Below, piece by piece: positions 19,931 through 28,251 of a stretch of DNA of 64,000 bases. Each line of letters opens with the position of its first letter. The first letter of the stretch is position 1. This DNA is from Sulfitobacter sp. M39. GTDB lineage: Bacteria > Pseudomonadota > Alphaproteobacteria > Rhodobacterales > Rhodobacteraceae. The translations under genes and the position numbers were made by a program. The notes under the pieces were generated by a model. That model had not been told where the DNA came from. It searched no databases and saw nothing but the letters and a program-made list of their open reading frames with translations. The stretch covers positions 1,302,001 to 1,366,000 of the forward strand of contig NZ_WMDZ01000001.1 of NCBI RefSeq assembly GCF_021735935.1, written 5' to 3'.

Positions 19931-19958
19931 GCGGGGGATGCGCGCGCAGGGGCTGCTA

Positions 19959-20390
19959 CTAGAGCACGCCGATCTCGGCCAGCGCGCGGTTCAACTCTAT
20001 GGGCAGGGGCTCTTCGTGGTCGCGGCCTTCGGGCAGATCGGCAGGGGCATCCTGCGGCGCAAGGTAGCGCCACCCCTGAAACGGGCGTTTGAGGCTGCCT
20101 TGCACCCGGATGATCTTGGGGTCCAGCACGATCGCGCAGCGGCGCACGCCGTCCGCGCCCGACGTCTCGTCCAGACGCAGGATTTTCTGACGACACTGGA
20201 TCACACCTTTGATCACCCAGAAGATCGACCCGCCGTTCAGAATCTCGGGTTCGCGTTTGGGCCACATGCGCGTCACGTGACGAGGAAAACCGTCCTCGGT
20301 TTGCGCCTGTTTTTTTTCCTGCCATGCAGCTAGATCATCGACGGTTTCCGTGCCAACGGACAACTTGATGAGATTAATATGATTTTTCAC
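19959..20390 (-). CDS. DUF1489 family protein
   Basis: A 143-residue protein of a family that is widespread in alphaproteobacteria and has no known function. HINLIKLSVG at the N-terminus, HVTRMWPKREPEIL, GSIFWVIKG and FQGWRYL are the family blocks. I place the start at a GTG (20388-20390), because GGAGG lies five bases before it and the family begins with this KHINLxKL segment; the open frame upstream is unlike the family. It converges with hisG and diverges from nrdJ. Confidence 0.85.
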   Translation of the reverse strand: MKNHINLIKLSVGTETVDDLAAWQEKKQAQTEDGFPRHVTRMWPKREPEILNGGSIFWVIKGVIQCRQKILRLDETSGADGVRRCAIVLDPKIIRVQGSLKRPFQGWRYLAPQDAPADLPEGRDHEEPLPIELNRALAEIGVL

Positions 20391-20407
20391 AGAATCCTCC
20401 GTCGCTG

Positions 20408-20423
20408 CTACAGCATCATGTAG
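20408..20423. promoter_or_regulatory. 16-bp palindrome upstream of nrdJ
   Basis: CTACA-GCATCA-TGTAG is a perfect inverted repeat in the divergent region between the DUF1489 gene and nrdJ, about 90 bases before the nrdJ ATG. It has the length of an NrdR box, but its centre does not match the NrdR consensus as I recall it, so the identity of any binding protein is open. Confidence 0.3.
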
Positions 20424-20513
20424 TGGAATACACATTTTCTTCAACCTGTTGTGCTTGCGCTTTGATTGGGGGTGTGGTGAACACATTGCCAAACAGCCCT
20501 CAAGGAATCGAAT

Positions 20514-22796
20514 ATGTCACGATTTGCCGCCCCCATTGCCGAACAGATTTGGGACATGAAATACCGTTTTAAAGATGCCGACGGCACGCCGCGTGATGTG
20601 ACGGTAGAAGACAGCTGGCGGCGAATCGCCCGTGATCTGGCACAGGTCGAAAAAGCACCGGAAAAATGGGAAGAGGCATTTTACGAAGCGTTGGAGGATT
20701 TCAAATTCCTCCCCGCGGGCCGCATCACTGCCGGGGCAGGTACTGCGCGCCGCGTGACATTGTTCAACTGTTTCGTCATGGGCACCGTGCCTGACAGCAT
20801 GGCCGGTATCTTCGACATGCTCAAAGAAGCCGCTGTGACCATGCAGCAGGGGGGCGGGATCGGCTATGACTTTTCCACCATCCGGCCCCGTGGCGCGGAT
20901 GTGCTGGGGGTCTCTGCTGACGCCTCCGGCCCGCTGAGCTTTATGGATGTCTGGGATGCCATGTGCCGGACGATCATGTCCGCCGGGTCGCGCCGTGGCG
21001 CGATGATGGCCACCATGCGCTGTGATCATCCCGATGTCGAAGACTTCATCGCCGCTAAATCCGACCCCGCGCGGCTGCGGATGTTCAACATGTCCGTGTT
21101 GATCACAGACCCTTTCATGGATGCGGTCAAGGCCGATGCCAGCTGGGATCTGCAGTTCAACGGCAAGGTCTACCGCACCGTTCAGGCCCGTGATCTGTGG
21201 AACCGGATCATGAAAGCCACTTACGAGTTCGCCGAGCCCGGTGTGATCTTTATCGATCGCATCAACGAGGCCAACAACCTGAGCTATTGCGAAACCATCG
21301 CCGCCACAAACCCCTGTGGGGAACAGCCGCTGCCGCCCTATGGTGCCTGTTTGCTGGGGTCGATCAACATGGCGCGGATGGTATCCGACCCGTTTGGCGA
21401 CAACCCTCAGCTGGACGTCGAGGCGTTGAACAAGCTGGTCGCGACCGCTGTGCGCATGATGGATAACGTCGTTGACGTGTCGAAATTCCCGCTGGACGAA
21501 CAGCAGGCAGAGGCGAAAGCTAAGCGCCGCATCGGTCTGGGTGTCACCGGTCTGGCGGATGCCTTGTTGATGGTCGGGCTGCGTTATGGCTCGGACGCGG
21601 CGGCAGAGCAGACCGAGGCATGGCTCAAGGCGATTGCGCGGGCGGCCTATCTGGCCTCCGTCGATCTGGCGAAGGAAAAGGGTGCCTTCCCGCTGTTCGA
21701 GGCGGACGCCTATCTGGCTTCCGGCACCATGCAGCAGATGGATGATGACGTGCGCGACGCCATTGCCGAAAACGGCATCCGCAACGCGCTTTTGACCTCG
21801 ATCGCGCCCACAGGCACCATCAGCCTTTATGCAGGCAACGTCAGCTCGGGGATCGAGCCGGTCTTTGCCTATGCCTACACCCGCAAGGTTCTGCAAAAGG
21901 ATGGCAGCCGGACCGAGGAAGAAGTCGTCGATTACGCCGTACAGATGTGGCGCGATCTGAAGGGCGACGCGCCGTTGCCCGACTATTTCGTCAATGCCCA
22001 AACGCTGGCACCGTTGGACCACGTCAAAATGCAGGCTGCGGCGCAGAAGTGGGTCGACAGCAGCATCTCGAAAACCATCAACTGCCCCGAAGACATCAGC
22101 TTTGACGCGTTCAAGGATGTTTATATGGCCGCGTGGGATCAAGGCTGCAAAGGCTGCACGACCTACCGCCCCAACGATGTCACCGGATCGGTTCTGTCGG
22201 TATCGGAAAGCGCCGATACAGCCCCGGGCGAGGTTGCGGCCCAAGCCACCGCAGAGGAAGGCGGCGAGGTCGTCTATATGTCCGATCCGCTGGACCGTCC
22301 GGAAGAGCTTGAGGGCTCCACCTACAAGATCAAATGGCCCGACAGCGAGCATGCGCTGTATATCACCATCAACGATGTGGTGATCGGTGGGCATCGGCGT
22401 CCGTTCGAGGTCTTTATCAACTCCAAGAACATGGAGCATTTTGCCTGGACCGTCGCGCTTACCCGCATGATCTCTGCCGTGTTCCGTCGCGGTGGTGATG
22501 TGTCCTTTGTCGTCGAAGAGCTGAAGGCCGTCTTTGACCCGCGCGGCGGAGCCTGGATGCGCGGCAAATACATCCCGTCGATGCTGGCCGCGATCGGAGG
22601 CGTGATCGAACAACACTTGATCGCCACCGGCTTTATCGCCGGCGAAGGGCAGGGCCTGAAATCCGACCCGCAAGCCAAGGTCGTCGGCCTTGAGGCCCCC
22701 CGAGGCAAAGCTTGCAGCAGCTGCGGCCAATACGACCTGCGCATGGTCGAAGGCTGCATGACCTGCGGCAGCTGTGGGCATAGTAAGTGTGGGTGA
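20514..22796 (+). CDS. nrdJ: Adenosylcobalamin-dependent (class II) ribonucleotide reductase
   Basis: A 760-residue single-subunit reductase making deoxyribonucleotides with a B12 radical. N-terminal FLPAGRITAGAGT, NCFVMGTVPDS with the first redox Cys, AATNPCGEQPLPPYGACLLGSIN with the active-site NPCGE near residue 263, and APTGTISLYAGNVSSGIEPVFA near 425 define the barrel. The C-terminus, CSSCGQYDLRMVEGCMTCGSC, is a zinc-ribbon-like Cys module. No class I nrdAB is present in the window, so the cell depends at least partly on cobalamin for DNA precursors. No cobalamin riboswitch is visible in the short leader. Confidence 0.95.
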   Translation: MSRFAAPIAEQIWDMKYRFKDADGTPRDVTVEDSWRRIARDLAQVEKAPEKWEEAFYEALEDFKFLPAGRITAGAGTARRVTLFNCFVMGTVPDSMAGIFDMLKEAAVTMQQGGGIGYDFSTIRPRGADVLGVSADASGPLSFMDVWDAMCRTIMSAGSRRGAMMATMRCDHPDVEDFIAAKSDPARLRMFNMSVLITDPFMDAVKADASWDLQFNGKVYRTVQARDLWNRIMKATYEFAEPGVIFIDRINEANNLSYCETIAATNPCGEQPLPPYGACLLGSINMARMVSDPFGDNPQLDVEALNKLVATAVRMMDNVVDVSKFPLDEQQAEAKAKRRIGLGVTGLADALLMVGLRYGSDAAAEQTEAWLKAIARAAYLASVDLAKEKGAFPLFEADAYLASGTMQQMDDDVRDAIAENGIRNALLTSIAPTGTISLYAGNVSSGIEPVFAYAYTRKVLQKDGSRTEEEVVDYAVQMWRDLKGDAPLPDYFVNAQTLAPLDHVKMQAAAQKWVDSSISKTINCPEDISFDAFKDVYMAAWDQGCKGCTTYRPNDVTGSVLSVSESADTAPGEVAAQATAEEGGEVVYMSDPLDRPEELEGSTYKIKWPDSEHALYITINDVVIGGHRRPFEVFINSKNMEHFAWTVALTRMISAVFRRGGDVSFVVEELKAVFDPRGGAWMRGKYIPSMLAAIGGVIEQHLIATGFIAGEGQGLKSDPQAKVVGLEAPRGKACSSCGQYDLRMVEGCMTCGSCGHSKCG

Positions 22797-22813
22797 TAAG
22801 GGTTCGGGGCTAG

Positions 22814-23030
22814 TTGTGTGACCCATCCGCTCAAGGTTTGGGGAATACAGCCGATCTTCCCCTCTCGTGGTTTGCTGGCAAACCACTGCCGGTCAACGGG
22901 ATGCAATGGCCGCGATCGCGCCCGCCTGCGTTTCGTATGAGCCTTGATGCTCGAACACCATCCAAACCGCGCGAGCGCGGACCTCTGGCGAGTAGCGATT
23001 TGCCATTTTGCTTTTTGTCATAACCATCAT
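22814..23030 (-). pseudogene. IS3-family transposase OrfA relic
   Basis: From an ATG near 23019-23030 the minus strand reads MTKSKMANRYSPEVRARAVW, then MVFEHQGSYETQAGAIAAIA, the helix-turn-helix start of IS3-family OrfA, before a stop at 22895-22897. The expected continuation, KIGCIPQTLSGWVTQ, resumes in another frame after about 38 extra bases containing the hairpin GTGGTTTG-ctgg-CAAACCAC (22869-22888). The reading then ends abruptly just after the nrdJ stop. OrfB is absent. CTCCGACAAACTCGGAG at about 23049-23067 may be part of the IS terminus. Not functional. Confidence 0.75.
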
Positions 23031-23120
23031 CCTTACTAAAGTTGATGGTCTCCGACAAACTCGGAGCGATTCATTAGCCCAGTGGGTAGAGGTCTTGTGG
23101 ATGTCGCGCCATGTTCTGTG

Positions 23121-24011
23121 CTAGATAAGTCGCGCCGAAGCCTGGGCCGAATGGCTCCATTCTCGGGGCGACTGTCCATACATGCGCTTGAACTCCCGGC
23201 TGAACTGTGACGCGCTTTGGTAGCCGACGGCCCAAGCTGCCTCGGACACGGTCTTGCCCTCGGCGATCTTCATGGCAGCGTTGTTCAATCGCATCGACTT
23301 TATGAACTGGAGTGGCGATATCGTGGTCGCCTGTTTGAACCGGCGATGGAATACAGCACGGCTCATGCCGACGTGGTCGGCCATGTCTTCGATCGTGACC
23401 TGTTCGTTCAGGTGGGTGGATAGATAGTCAATGGTGCGCGCAATTTCGTTCCCGACACCAAAGGCGCGCCGCGCGGCTGTGCTAGCTTCGCCCTTGAGCA
23501 CGGCATAGTAGAGCTCCCGCAGACGCCCCGGCCCCAAAATCGCCGTATCCACTGGGTTGTCTAGCAGTTCCACCAGCCGATACAGCGCTTGGGTGAAGTC
23601 GGTATCCCAATCCGCCAGCGTCAGGGCCTGCGGGGGCGAGGCGTCTGACTTGTGCAGGGCTCCGGACGTGGTCTCCATCTCAATGGCAAGTTCGCGCATG
23701 ATCCGTGGATCCAACGCGATCATCACGCCGACCAAGGGTGTCTCTGGTGAGGCTTGCGGGGATCCGGCCTCTACCGGTAGGGTCATGGGGCAAACCATAT
23801 AGCGGTTGCTGTCATAGACATGGTGTTCCCCGTCTAGGATGGCTTCCTTGGAGCCGCCTAGGATCGCCACGACCGTAGGCTCATACACCGCGGGCACACA
23901 TGGCACGGGTTCGGTCACACGGAAAAGTTGCACGCTTTTCAAAGCGGTATCCACAAGACCCGCGCCGGGCAGGTAGCGATCGATGAGCTGTTTGATCTGG
24001 TCCTTGGTCAT
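23121..24011 (-). CDS. AraC-family transcriptional regulator (AraC_N/YqhC-like)
   Basis: 296 residues from the ATG at 24009-24011; a TTG 57 bases upstream is also possible and neither has a clear Shine-Dalgarno. The N-terminal 160 residues are a cupin-like AraC_N domain (EPTVVAILGGSKEAILDG), and the C-terminus has two helix-turn-helix units (VTIEDMADHVGMSRAVFHRRFK and KTVSEAAWAVGYQSASQFSREF). Relatives such as E. coli YqhC activate aldehyde reductases; here SDR and aldo/keto reductase genes lie just beyond on the other strand, which suggests a carbonyl-stress role. Confidence 0.88.
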   Translation of the reverse strand: MTKDQIKQLIDRYLPGAGLVDTALKSVQLFRVTEPVPCVPAVYEPTVVAILGGSKEAILDGEHHVYDSNRYMVCPMTLPVEAGSPQASPETPLVGVMIALDPRIMRELAIEMETTSGALHKSDASPPQALTLADWDTDFTQALYRLVELLDNPVDTAILGPGRLRELYYAVLKGEASTAARRAFGVGNEIARTIDYLSTHLNEQVTIEDMADHVGMSRAVFHRRFKQATTISPLQFIKSMRLNNAAMKIAEGKTVSEAAWAVGYQSASQFSREFKRMYGQSPREWSHSAQASARLI

Positions 24012-24068
24012 GCTGGCAAGCTGGCAGAGTAAATCGCGCAAATCAATAAGGCCGAGACGATCAGGCAA

Positions 24069-24536
24069 GTATACAAGATGAATCGGCCTGTTCTGATGCT
24101 CTTGGAATACTAAGCTTGCCTTAAATCAAACTGACCAAGAGAAAAACGACGGGCTTTTGGAGAGAGGATGCATAGTCGCGACCCTTTTCCGACCTAACGG
24201 ATAGCCTCCAAGCCGCCTCGGCTCCCTCGCGGGTAAAGCTTACGCCATCACGGGCGCAACGATAGGGACGGGGTTTGAAACCACTCGATGGGCAAGGGCG
24301 CGGCGCGATGACCATCACCAACGACATCACCGCAAGTCAGCCGCCAGCCTATGAAGCACGTTATAGCCCGATAGCCTGATGCCCGCCGGAAAGACTGAAG
24401 TGAACCCGATCTGATACAATCAGGCAAGTAAGCGCGACAATCATACCTGTGAATATACCCTGGAATGGATATCTCACCGTTCAGAGCAAACAGACACCCC
24501 AAAAAATCGCCAGTCCAAGCTGGAAGGAGAAATACA
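24069..24536. other. Gene-poor, AT-richer gap before the SDR gene
   Basis: About 470 bases with roughly 47% GC in several 60-base lines, below the adjacent genes. I see only short open frames, among them a 23-codon one starting at 24310 (MTITNDITASQPPAYEARYS and three more residues) with no recognisable relatives. The last 60 bases must hold the SDR promoter and its GGAAGGAGA Shine-Dalgarno. Confidence 0.4.
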
Positions 24537-25487
24537 ATGGCAGACAAAACTTTCGGACCAAAGGGCTGGACGCCCGAACGCCTCGGCAACCTGAGCGGCA
24601 AGACATACCTCATCACCGGTGCGAACGCCGGCGCTGGTTTTCAGGCCACGCGAACGTTGTTGAAAAAGAAGGCCAAGGTCGTGATGTTGAACCGCTCGGT
24701 CGAGAAATCAACAGCCGCCATAAACGAGCTGAAACAAGAATTCGGTGCATCCGCTGATGTCAGCTTTGTCTACATGGACCTTTCTGTTCTGGACAGCGTG
24801 CGCACCGCCGCTGCCGAGGTGCTGAAAACCGTGCCGCGCATCGACGCGCTAATCAACAACGCGGCTATCGCGCAGGTGCCCACCCGGAAACTGACGGAGG
24901 ATGGTTTTGAAAGCCAGCTTGGCACTAACCATTACGGCCACTTCCTGCTGAATGGCCTGCTGTTTGAACGGATCGCTGAAAGCAAGGGGCGGATCGTTAT
25001 CGTCGGCAGCCTTGGCTACAACATGGGTCTGAAGACAATCAAGTTCGGTGATATGAATTGGAATGAAGGCTACGGCGCAAACATCGCCTATTCGCAAAGC
25101 AAGCTGGCGCAGATGATGTTTGCCTATGAATTGCAAGATCGGCAGGCGGCTGCGGGTCGCAACGAAGTCGAAGTGTTCGTTTGCCATCCAGGCGCGTCTG
25201 CGACTTCGCTGATTAGCTCGAGCGGCAGCAGGTTCACCCGGTTTATCTGGTGGCTTACGACCAAGACTTCGTTGGTCCAGACTGCGGAACAAGGGTCCTA
25301 TCCAGAGGTTATGTGCGCGACGGAAGACGGCTTGGAACAACGTGCGCTCTATGGCCCGACAGGCCGCCTAGAAATGGTTGGACCGGTCGGCAAGGGCACC
25401 CTGAACGCCCATGCCTATGACAAGGCAGTGATGACACAGCTCTGGGACGTGTCCGAAAATGCCGTCGGCTTCGAATGGTCGCTTTAA
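24537..25487 (+). CDS. Short-chain dehydrogenase/reductase
   Basis: A 316-residue SDR of the retinol dehydrogenase/protochlorophyllide reductase-like group. It has the cofactor loop TGANAGAGF near residue 26, NNAAIAQ near 108 and the catalytic YSQSK near 186, with NHYGHFLL before it. The ATG at 24537 is preceded by AAGGAGA; the frame upstream is not conserved-looking. GC is about 52-56%, lower than the core genes. Substrate unknown; together with the next gene it may reduce reactive carbonyls. Confidence 0.88.
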   Translation: MADKTFGPKGWTPERLGNLSGKTYLITGANAGAGFQATRTLLKKKAKVVMLNRSVEKSTAAINELKQEFGASADVSFVYMDLSVLDSVRTAAAEVLKTVPRIDALINNAAIAQVPTRKLTEDGFESQLGTNHYGHFLLNGLLFERIAESKGRIVIVGSLGYNMGLKTIKFGDMNWNEGYGANIAYSQSKLAQMMFAYELQDRQAAAGRNEVEVFVCHPGASATSLISSSGSRFTRFIWWLTTKTSLVQTAEQGSYPEVMCATEDGLEQRALYGPTGRLEMVGPVGKGTLNAHAYDKAVMTQLWDVSENAVGFEWSL

Positions 25488-25792
25488 TCTCGTGAAAGCC
25501 CTCGGCCCCGCGTGGCGCGGGCCCACCTGAGGTTTCTATCATCCGCTGGACCTTACCGCGATGCGCACCGGATAGGCGTCATCGCGACCGGCATCGGCAT
25601 TTATCGTCCCACGACCCCTGATGGGCCATTGTCGACATATTCAAGGGCGGCCTCCTCGGCTTCTAGATCGCCACCAGCGTCACGCCGATTGGCAGAAAAA
25701 GAAAGCATTTCACCTATGGCAGCTTTGCGGCGTCTCACGATTCCTAGGCAGCCTGAAACCCCACCCGAACAAACCCTGAAAGGTGCATTGAC
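25488..25792. other. Intergenic stretch between SDR and aldo/keto reductase genes
   Basis: About 305 bases with no recognisable gene on either strand. Open frames that run through it are continuations of opposite-strand frames and have no domain signature. It probably holds a separate promoter for the aldo/keto reductase gene. Confidence 0.4.
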
Positions 25793-26821
25793 ATGAAATA
25801 TAAATCTCTTGGGAACACAGGCCTCTATGTGTCTGAACTGACGCTGGGCACGATGACTTTCGACAATGAAGGCGGCAGCTATTCCGGGATGATCGGTGCC
25901 ACGGGACAGGAACTGGCCAGACGCATGGTGGATCTTGCGATCGAGGCCGGGATCAACCTCTTTGACACTGCCAATGTCTACAGTTCGGGCGTGTCCGAGG
26001 AAATGCTCGGCACGGCGCTGGGGGCGCGGCGTAACGATGTGCTGGTTGCGACCAAGGTCGCCAGCACTCTGACAACCGGACCAAATGATTTTGGCACCAG
26101 CCGCGGCGCGATCATGCGCGAGGTCGAAGGCAGCTTGAGCCGACTGGGCACCGACTACATCGACCTGTACCAAGTACACAGCTTTGACGACACGGCTCCG
26201 CTGGAAGAGACCCTGCGGGCGCTTGATGACCTCGTGCGGCAGGGCAAGGTCCGCTACATCGGCTTGTCGAATTTTGCCGGATGGCAGATCGCCAAGGCCG
26301 ATGGACTGGCGCGGCAGATGGGGACCGACCGCTTCGCCTCGATCCAATCTTACTACAGCCTTGTCGGGCGCGAGCTAGAGCGCGAAATCATTCCCGCAGG
26401 GATGGATCTTGGGCTTGGCACCCTGATCTGGAGCCCGCTGGCAGGCGGCTTTCTTAGCGGTAAATACACCCGCGAGGACGAGGCCAAAGGCCGCCGCGCC
26501 TCATTTGAATTCCCGCCCGTTGATGAGAAGCAAGGCTTTGACGTCGTGGATGCGCTAAAGGACATTGCGGCGGACAAGGGCGCATCGGTTGCGCAGATCG
26601 CGCTGGCGTGGCTGCTGCACAAGCCCGGCGTGACCAGCGTGATCGTCGGTGCACGCAAGCAAGAGCAACTGGTCGACAACCTCGGTGCTGCCGCCATTGA
26701 CCTGAGCGGAGCCGAGATGGCGCGGTTGGACGACGTCAGTGCGCTGAAGTCCGAGTACCCCGGTTACTTGCCACAGATGCGCCGCGGCGACAGCCTATTT
26801 GACCGCTTGCACGACGCCTGA
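25793..26821 (+). CDS. Aldo/keto reductase
   Basis: A 342-residue NADPH-dependent reductase with a TIM-barrel fold. MKYKSLGNTGLYVSELTLGT is the family start; FDTANVYSSG carries the catalytic Asp and Tyr, ATKV the Lys, and VHSFDD the His. GLSNFAGWQI and the C-terminal KPGVTSVIVGARKQEQL, which binds the NADPH phosphate, are present. It resembles the Tas/YajO-like subgroup. The neighbouring AraC regulator of the YqhC type fits a role in reducing aldehydes. Confidence 0.92.
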   Translation: MKYKSLGNTGLYVSELTLGTMTFDNEGGSYSGMIGATGQELARRMVDLAIEAGINLFDTANVYSSGVSEEMLGTALGARRNDVLVATKVASTLTTGPNDFGTSRGAIMREVEGSLSRLGTDYIDLYQVHSFDDTAPLEETLRALDDLVRQGKVRYIGLSNFAGWQIAKADGLARQMGTDRFASIQSYYSLVGRELEREIIPAGMDLGLGTLIWSPLAGGFLSGKYTREDEAKGRRASFEFPPVDEKQGFDVVDALKDIAADKGASVAQIALAWLLHKPGVTSVIVGARKQEQLVDNLGAAAIDLSGAEMARLDDVSALKSEYPGYLPQMRRGDSLFDRLHDA

Positions 26822-27244
26822 GCCCGCGATCTTGTTATAGTTTTCGCAGCCAGATCGAAGCACAAATCCCAGGGCACCCGTCCATGCCGGGCGGATGCCT
26901 ACTAGGTGCCGTGGAAGGGCTGGTTCAGTCAATTCTCTATGCTCACTGAAAAGCTGCTGTCGCAACTGAGGCAAAATATTACAGCAGAAAAGCGCAACTT
27001 TAGTCGGCATCGCGGGCAGCAGGGTGACTTGAAATACTGCGGTGTCGACGAAGGTCTGGTGGGCGGATTGAATAGCCCGATCAAGGCAATCAGTTCACAT
27101 CGCTTGCATGGACCGACCGGCTGCGGCGATGCTGCCCTTCGTCAAATGGGGCTGAGGGAGCTTGGTTTGCGGGTGCGTTCAATAAGAACGCTGGTGCGTC
27201 AGCTGGCAGCGTGGTCAGCGAAAGCGTCTGATCCGGTCTGGCTG
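26822..27244. other. Gene-poor gap between aldo/keto reductase and LysR genes
   Basis: About 420 bases between convergent genes, near 47% GC in places. A 120-codon plus-strand frame at 26906-27268 runs into the lysR 3' end and shows no domain, signal or good ribosome site, so I do not call it. It could be worn-down remains of a mobile element, but no transposase motif is readable. Confidence 0.35.
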
Positions 27245-28150
27245 CTACGCGCCCCATTCTGCATGTGAGCCAAGATACGCGATGAGAAAGTCGATCAGGA
27301 TGCGCGTCTTGGGGGTGAGCACGTTTGAACGCGGGTACATCAACCACAAGACCGAACTGTCGTTCAGCTTCCATTCCGGAAGGACGCGGATCAACCGGCC
27401 CGAGCGCAGCTCGTCCGAGACGCTCCAGAGGGAGTTGATCGACAGGCCGGCCCCCGCAAGGGTGGCCTCACGTTGAGCGTCACCATCGTCAACGATAGTC
27501 CGGCACATCATCTGGGCTGGGTCAAGCGGCGCGGTTTCGCCCTCAGGGCCGATCAAATCGCGCGGCTCAAGGTCGACCCATGCTAGAAAGCGATGCCCTC
27601 GAAGCTCTGCCGGCGACTGCGGTACGCCATGTTCCTCAAGATATGCAGGAGAGGCGCAAAGGACGCGGGTATCACCCGCCAGCTTGCGCCCCTTGAGGCT
27701 GCTGTCGGTCAGGGGGGCCGCGCGCAACGCAAGGTCAAAACTGCCCTCGATCGCGTCAAACCGTGCGTCAGACAGGCGAAGTTCGAGCGTAAGTTCGGGG
27801 AACGCCGCGTGAAACTGCGGCAGAAGCGGCATGATGTGACGCTGCGCGAAACTGCTTGGCGCCGCAAATCGTATGGTGCCTTTGGGGCTGGTTTCATGGC
27901 TGCCAAGAACGGCCTTCGCGGCGTCGGCCTGCGCCAGAATTTCCCGCGCATAAGGTAGGAAATCGGACCCTTCTAGCGACAGGGATACTTTGCGGGTGGT
28001 ACGTCGCAGCAGCTCTACGCCAAGCTCCTGTTCCAGTTTGGCAAGGCGCGCGCTGGCGACTGCAGGGGCAAGGCCCAGATTCCGTCCGGCAGCAGAGATG
28101 TTAAGCCGGTCGGCAGCCATCACAAAAAGGCGCAGGTTGTCAGTATCCAC
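27245..28150 (-). CDS. LysR-family transcriptional regulator
   Basis: 301 residues from a GTG at 28148-28150 (VDTDNLRLFVMAADRLNISA), chosen because this is where LysR proteins of this group begin and GGAG lies nine bases before it. The N-terminal winged helix has AAGRNLGLAPAVASARLAKLEQELG; the remainder is the periplasmic-binding-like effector domain. It diverges from the quinone-reductase-like gene across about 100 bases and probably controls it. Confidence 0.9.
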   Translation of the reverse strand: MDTDNLRLFVMAADRLNISAAGRNLGLAPAVASARLAKLEQELGVELLRRTTRKVSLSLEGSDFLPYAREILAQADAAKAVLGSHETSPKGTIRFAAPSSFAQRHIMPLLPQFHAAFPELTLELRLSDARFDAIEGSFDLALRAAPLTDSSLKGRKLAGDTRVLCASPAYLEEHGVPQSPAELRGHRFLAWVDLEPRDLIGPEGETAPLDPAQMMCRTIVDDGDAQREATLAGAGLSINSLWSVSDELRSGRLIRVLPEWKLNDSSVLWLMYPRSNVLTPKTRILIDFLIAYLGSHAEWGA

Positions 28151-28251
28151 CGCTATTATCTCCGCTATCCGAATAATCAAATCGGAAAAATGCCGGTTTT
28201 CTTCAATTTGGCAAGTTATATTTTGCGGAAACACAAAGAAGGAACAAGCAT

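Noticed and set aside
20391..20513. Cobalamin riboswitch upstream of nrdJ
   Set aside because: The leader is too short and I see no B12-box-like sequence; only a 16-bp palindrome is evident.
20517..22886. 789-codon minus-strand open frame opposite nrdJ
   Set aside because: It mirrors nrdJ almost completely, has low-complexity His/Arg/Gly-rich composition and no ribosome site; it is a shadow frame.
22869..22888. CRISPR-like repeat at the perfect hairpin near 22.88 kb
   Set aside because: It occurs once, with no regularly spaced copies and no cas genes; it sits inside a broken IS3 orfA.
23068..23120. tRNA-like sequence (AGCCCAGTGGGTAGAGG) downstream of the AraC gene
   Set aside because: It resembles a D-arm fragment, but I find no anticodon arm, T-arm or acceptor pairing around it.
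26906..27268. 120-codon plus-strand frame in the gap before lysR
   Set aside because: No Shine-Dalgarno, no recognisable motif, and it runs into the 3' end of lysR on the opposite strand.
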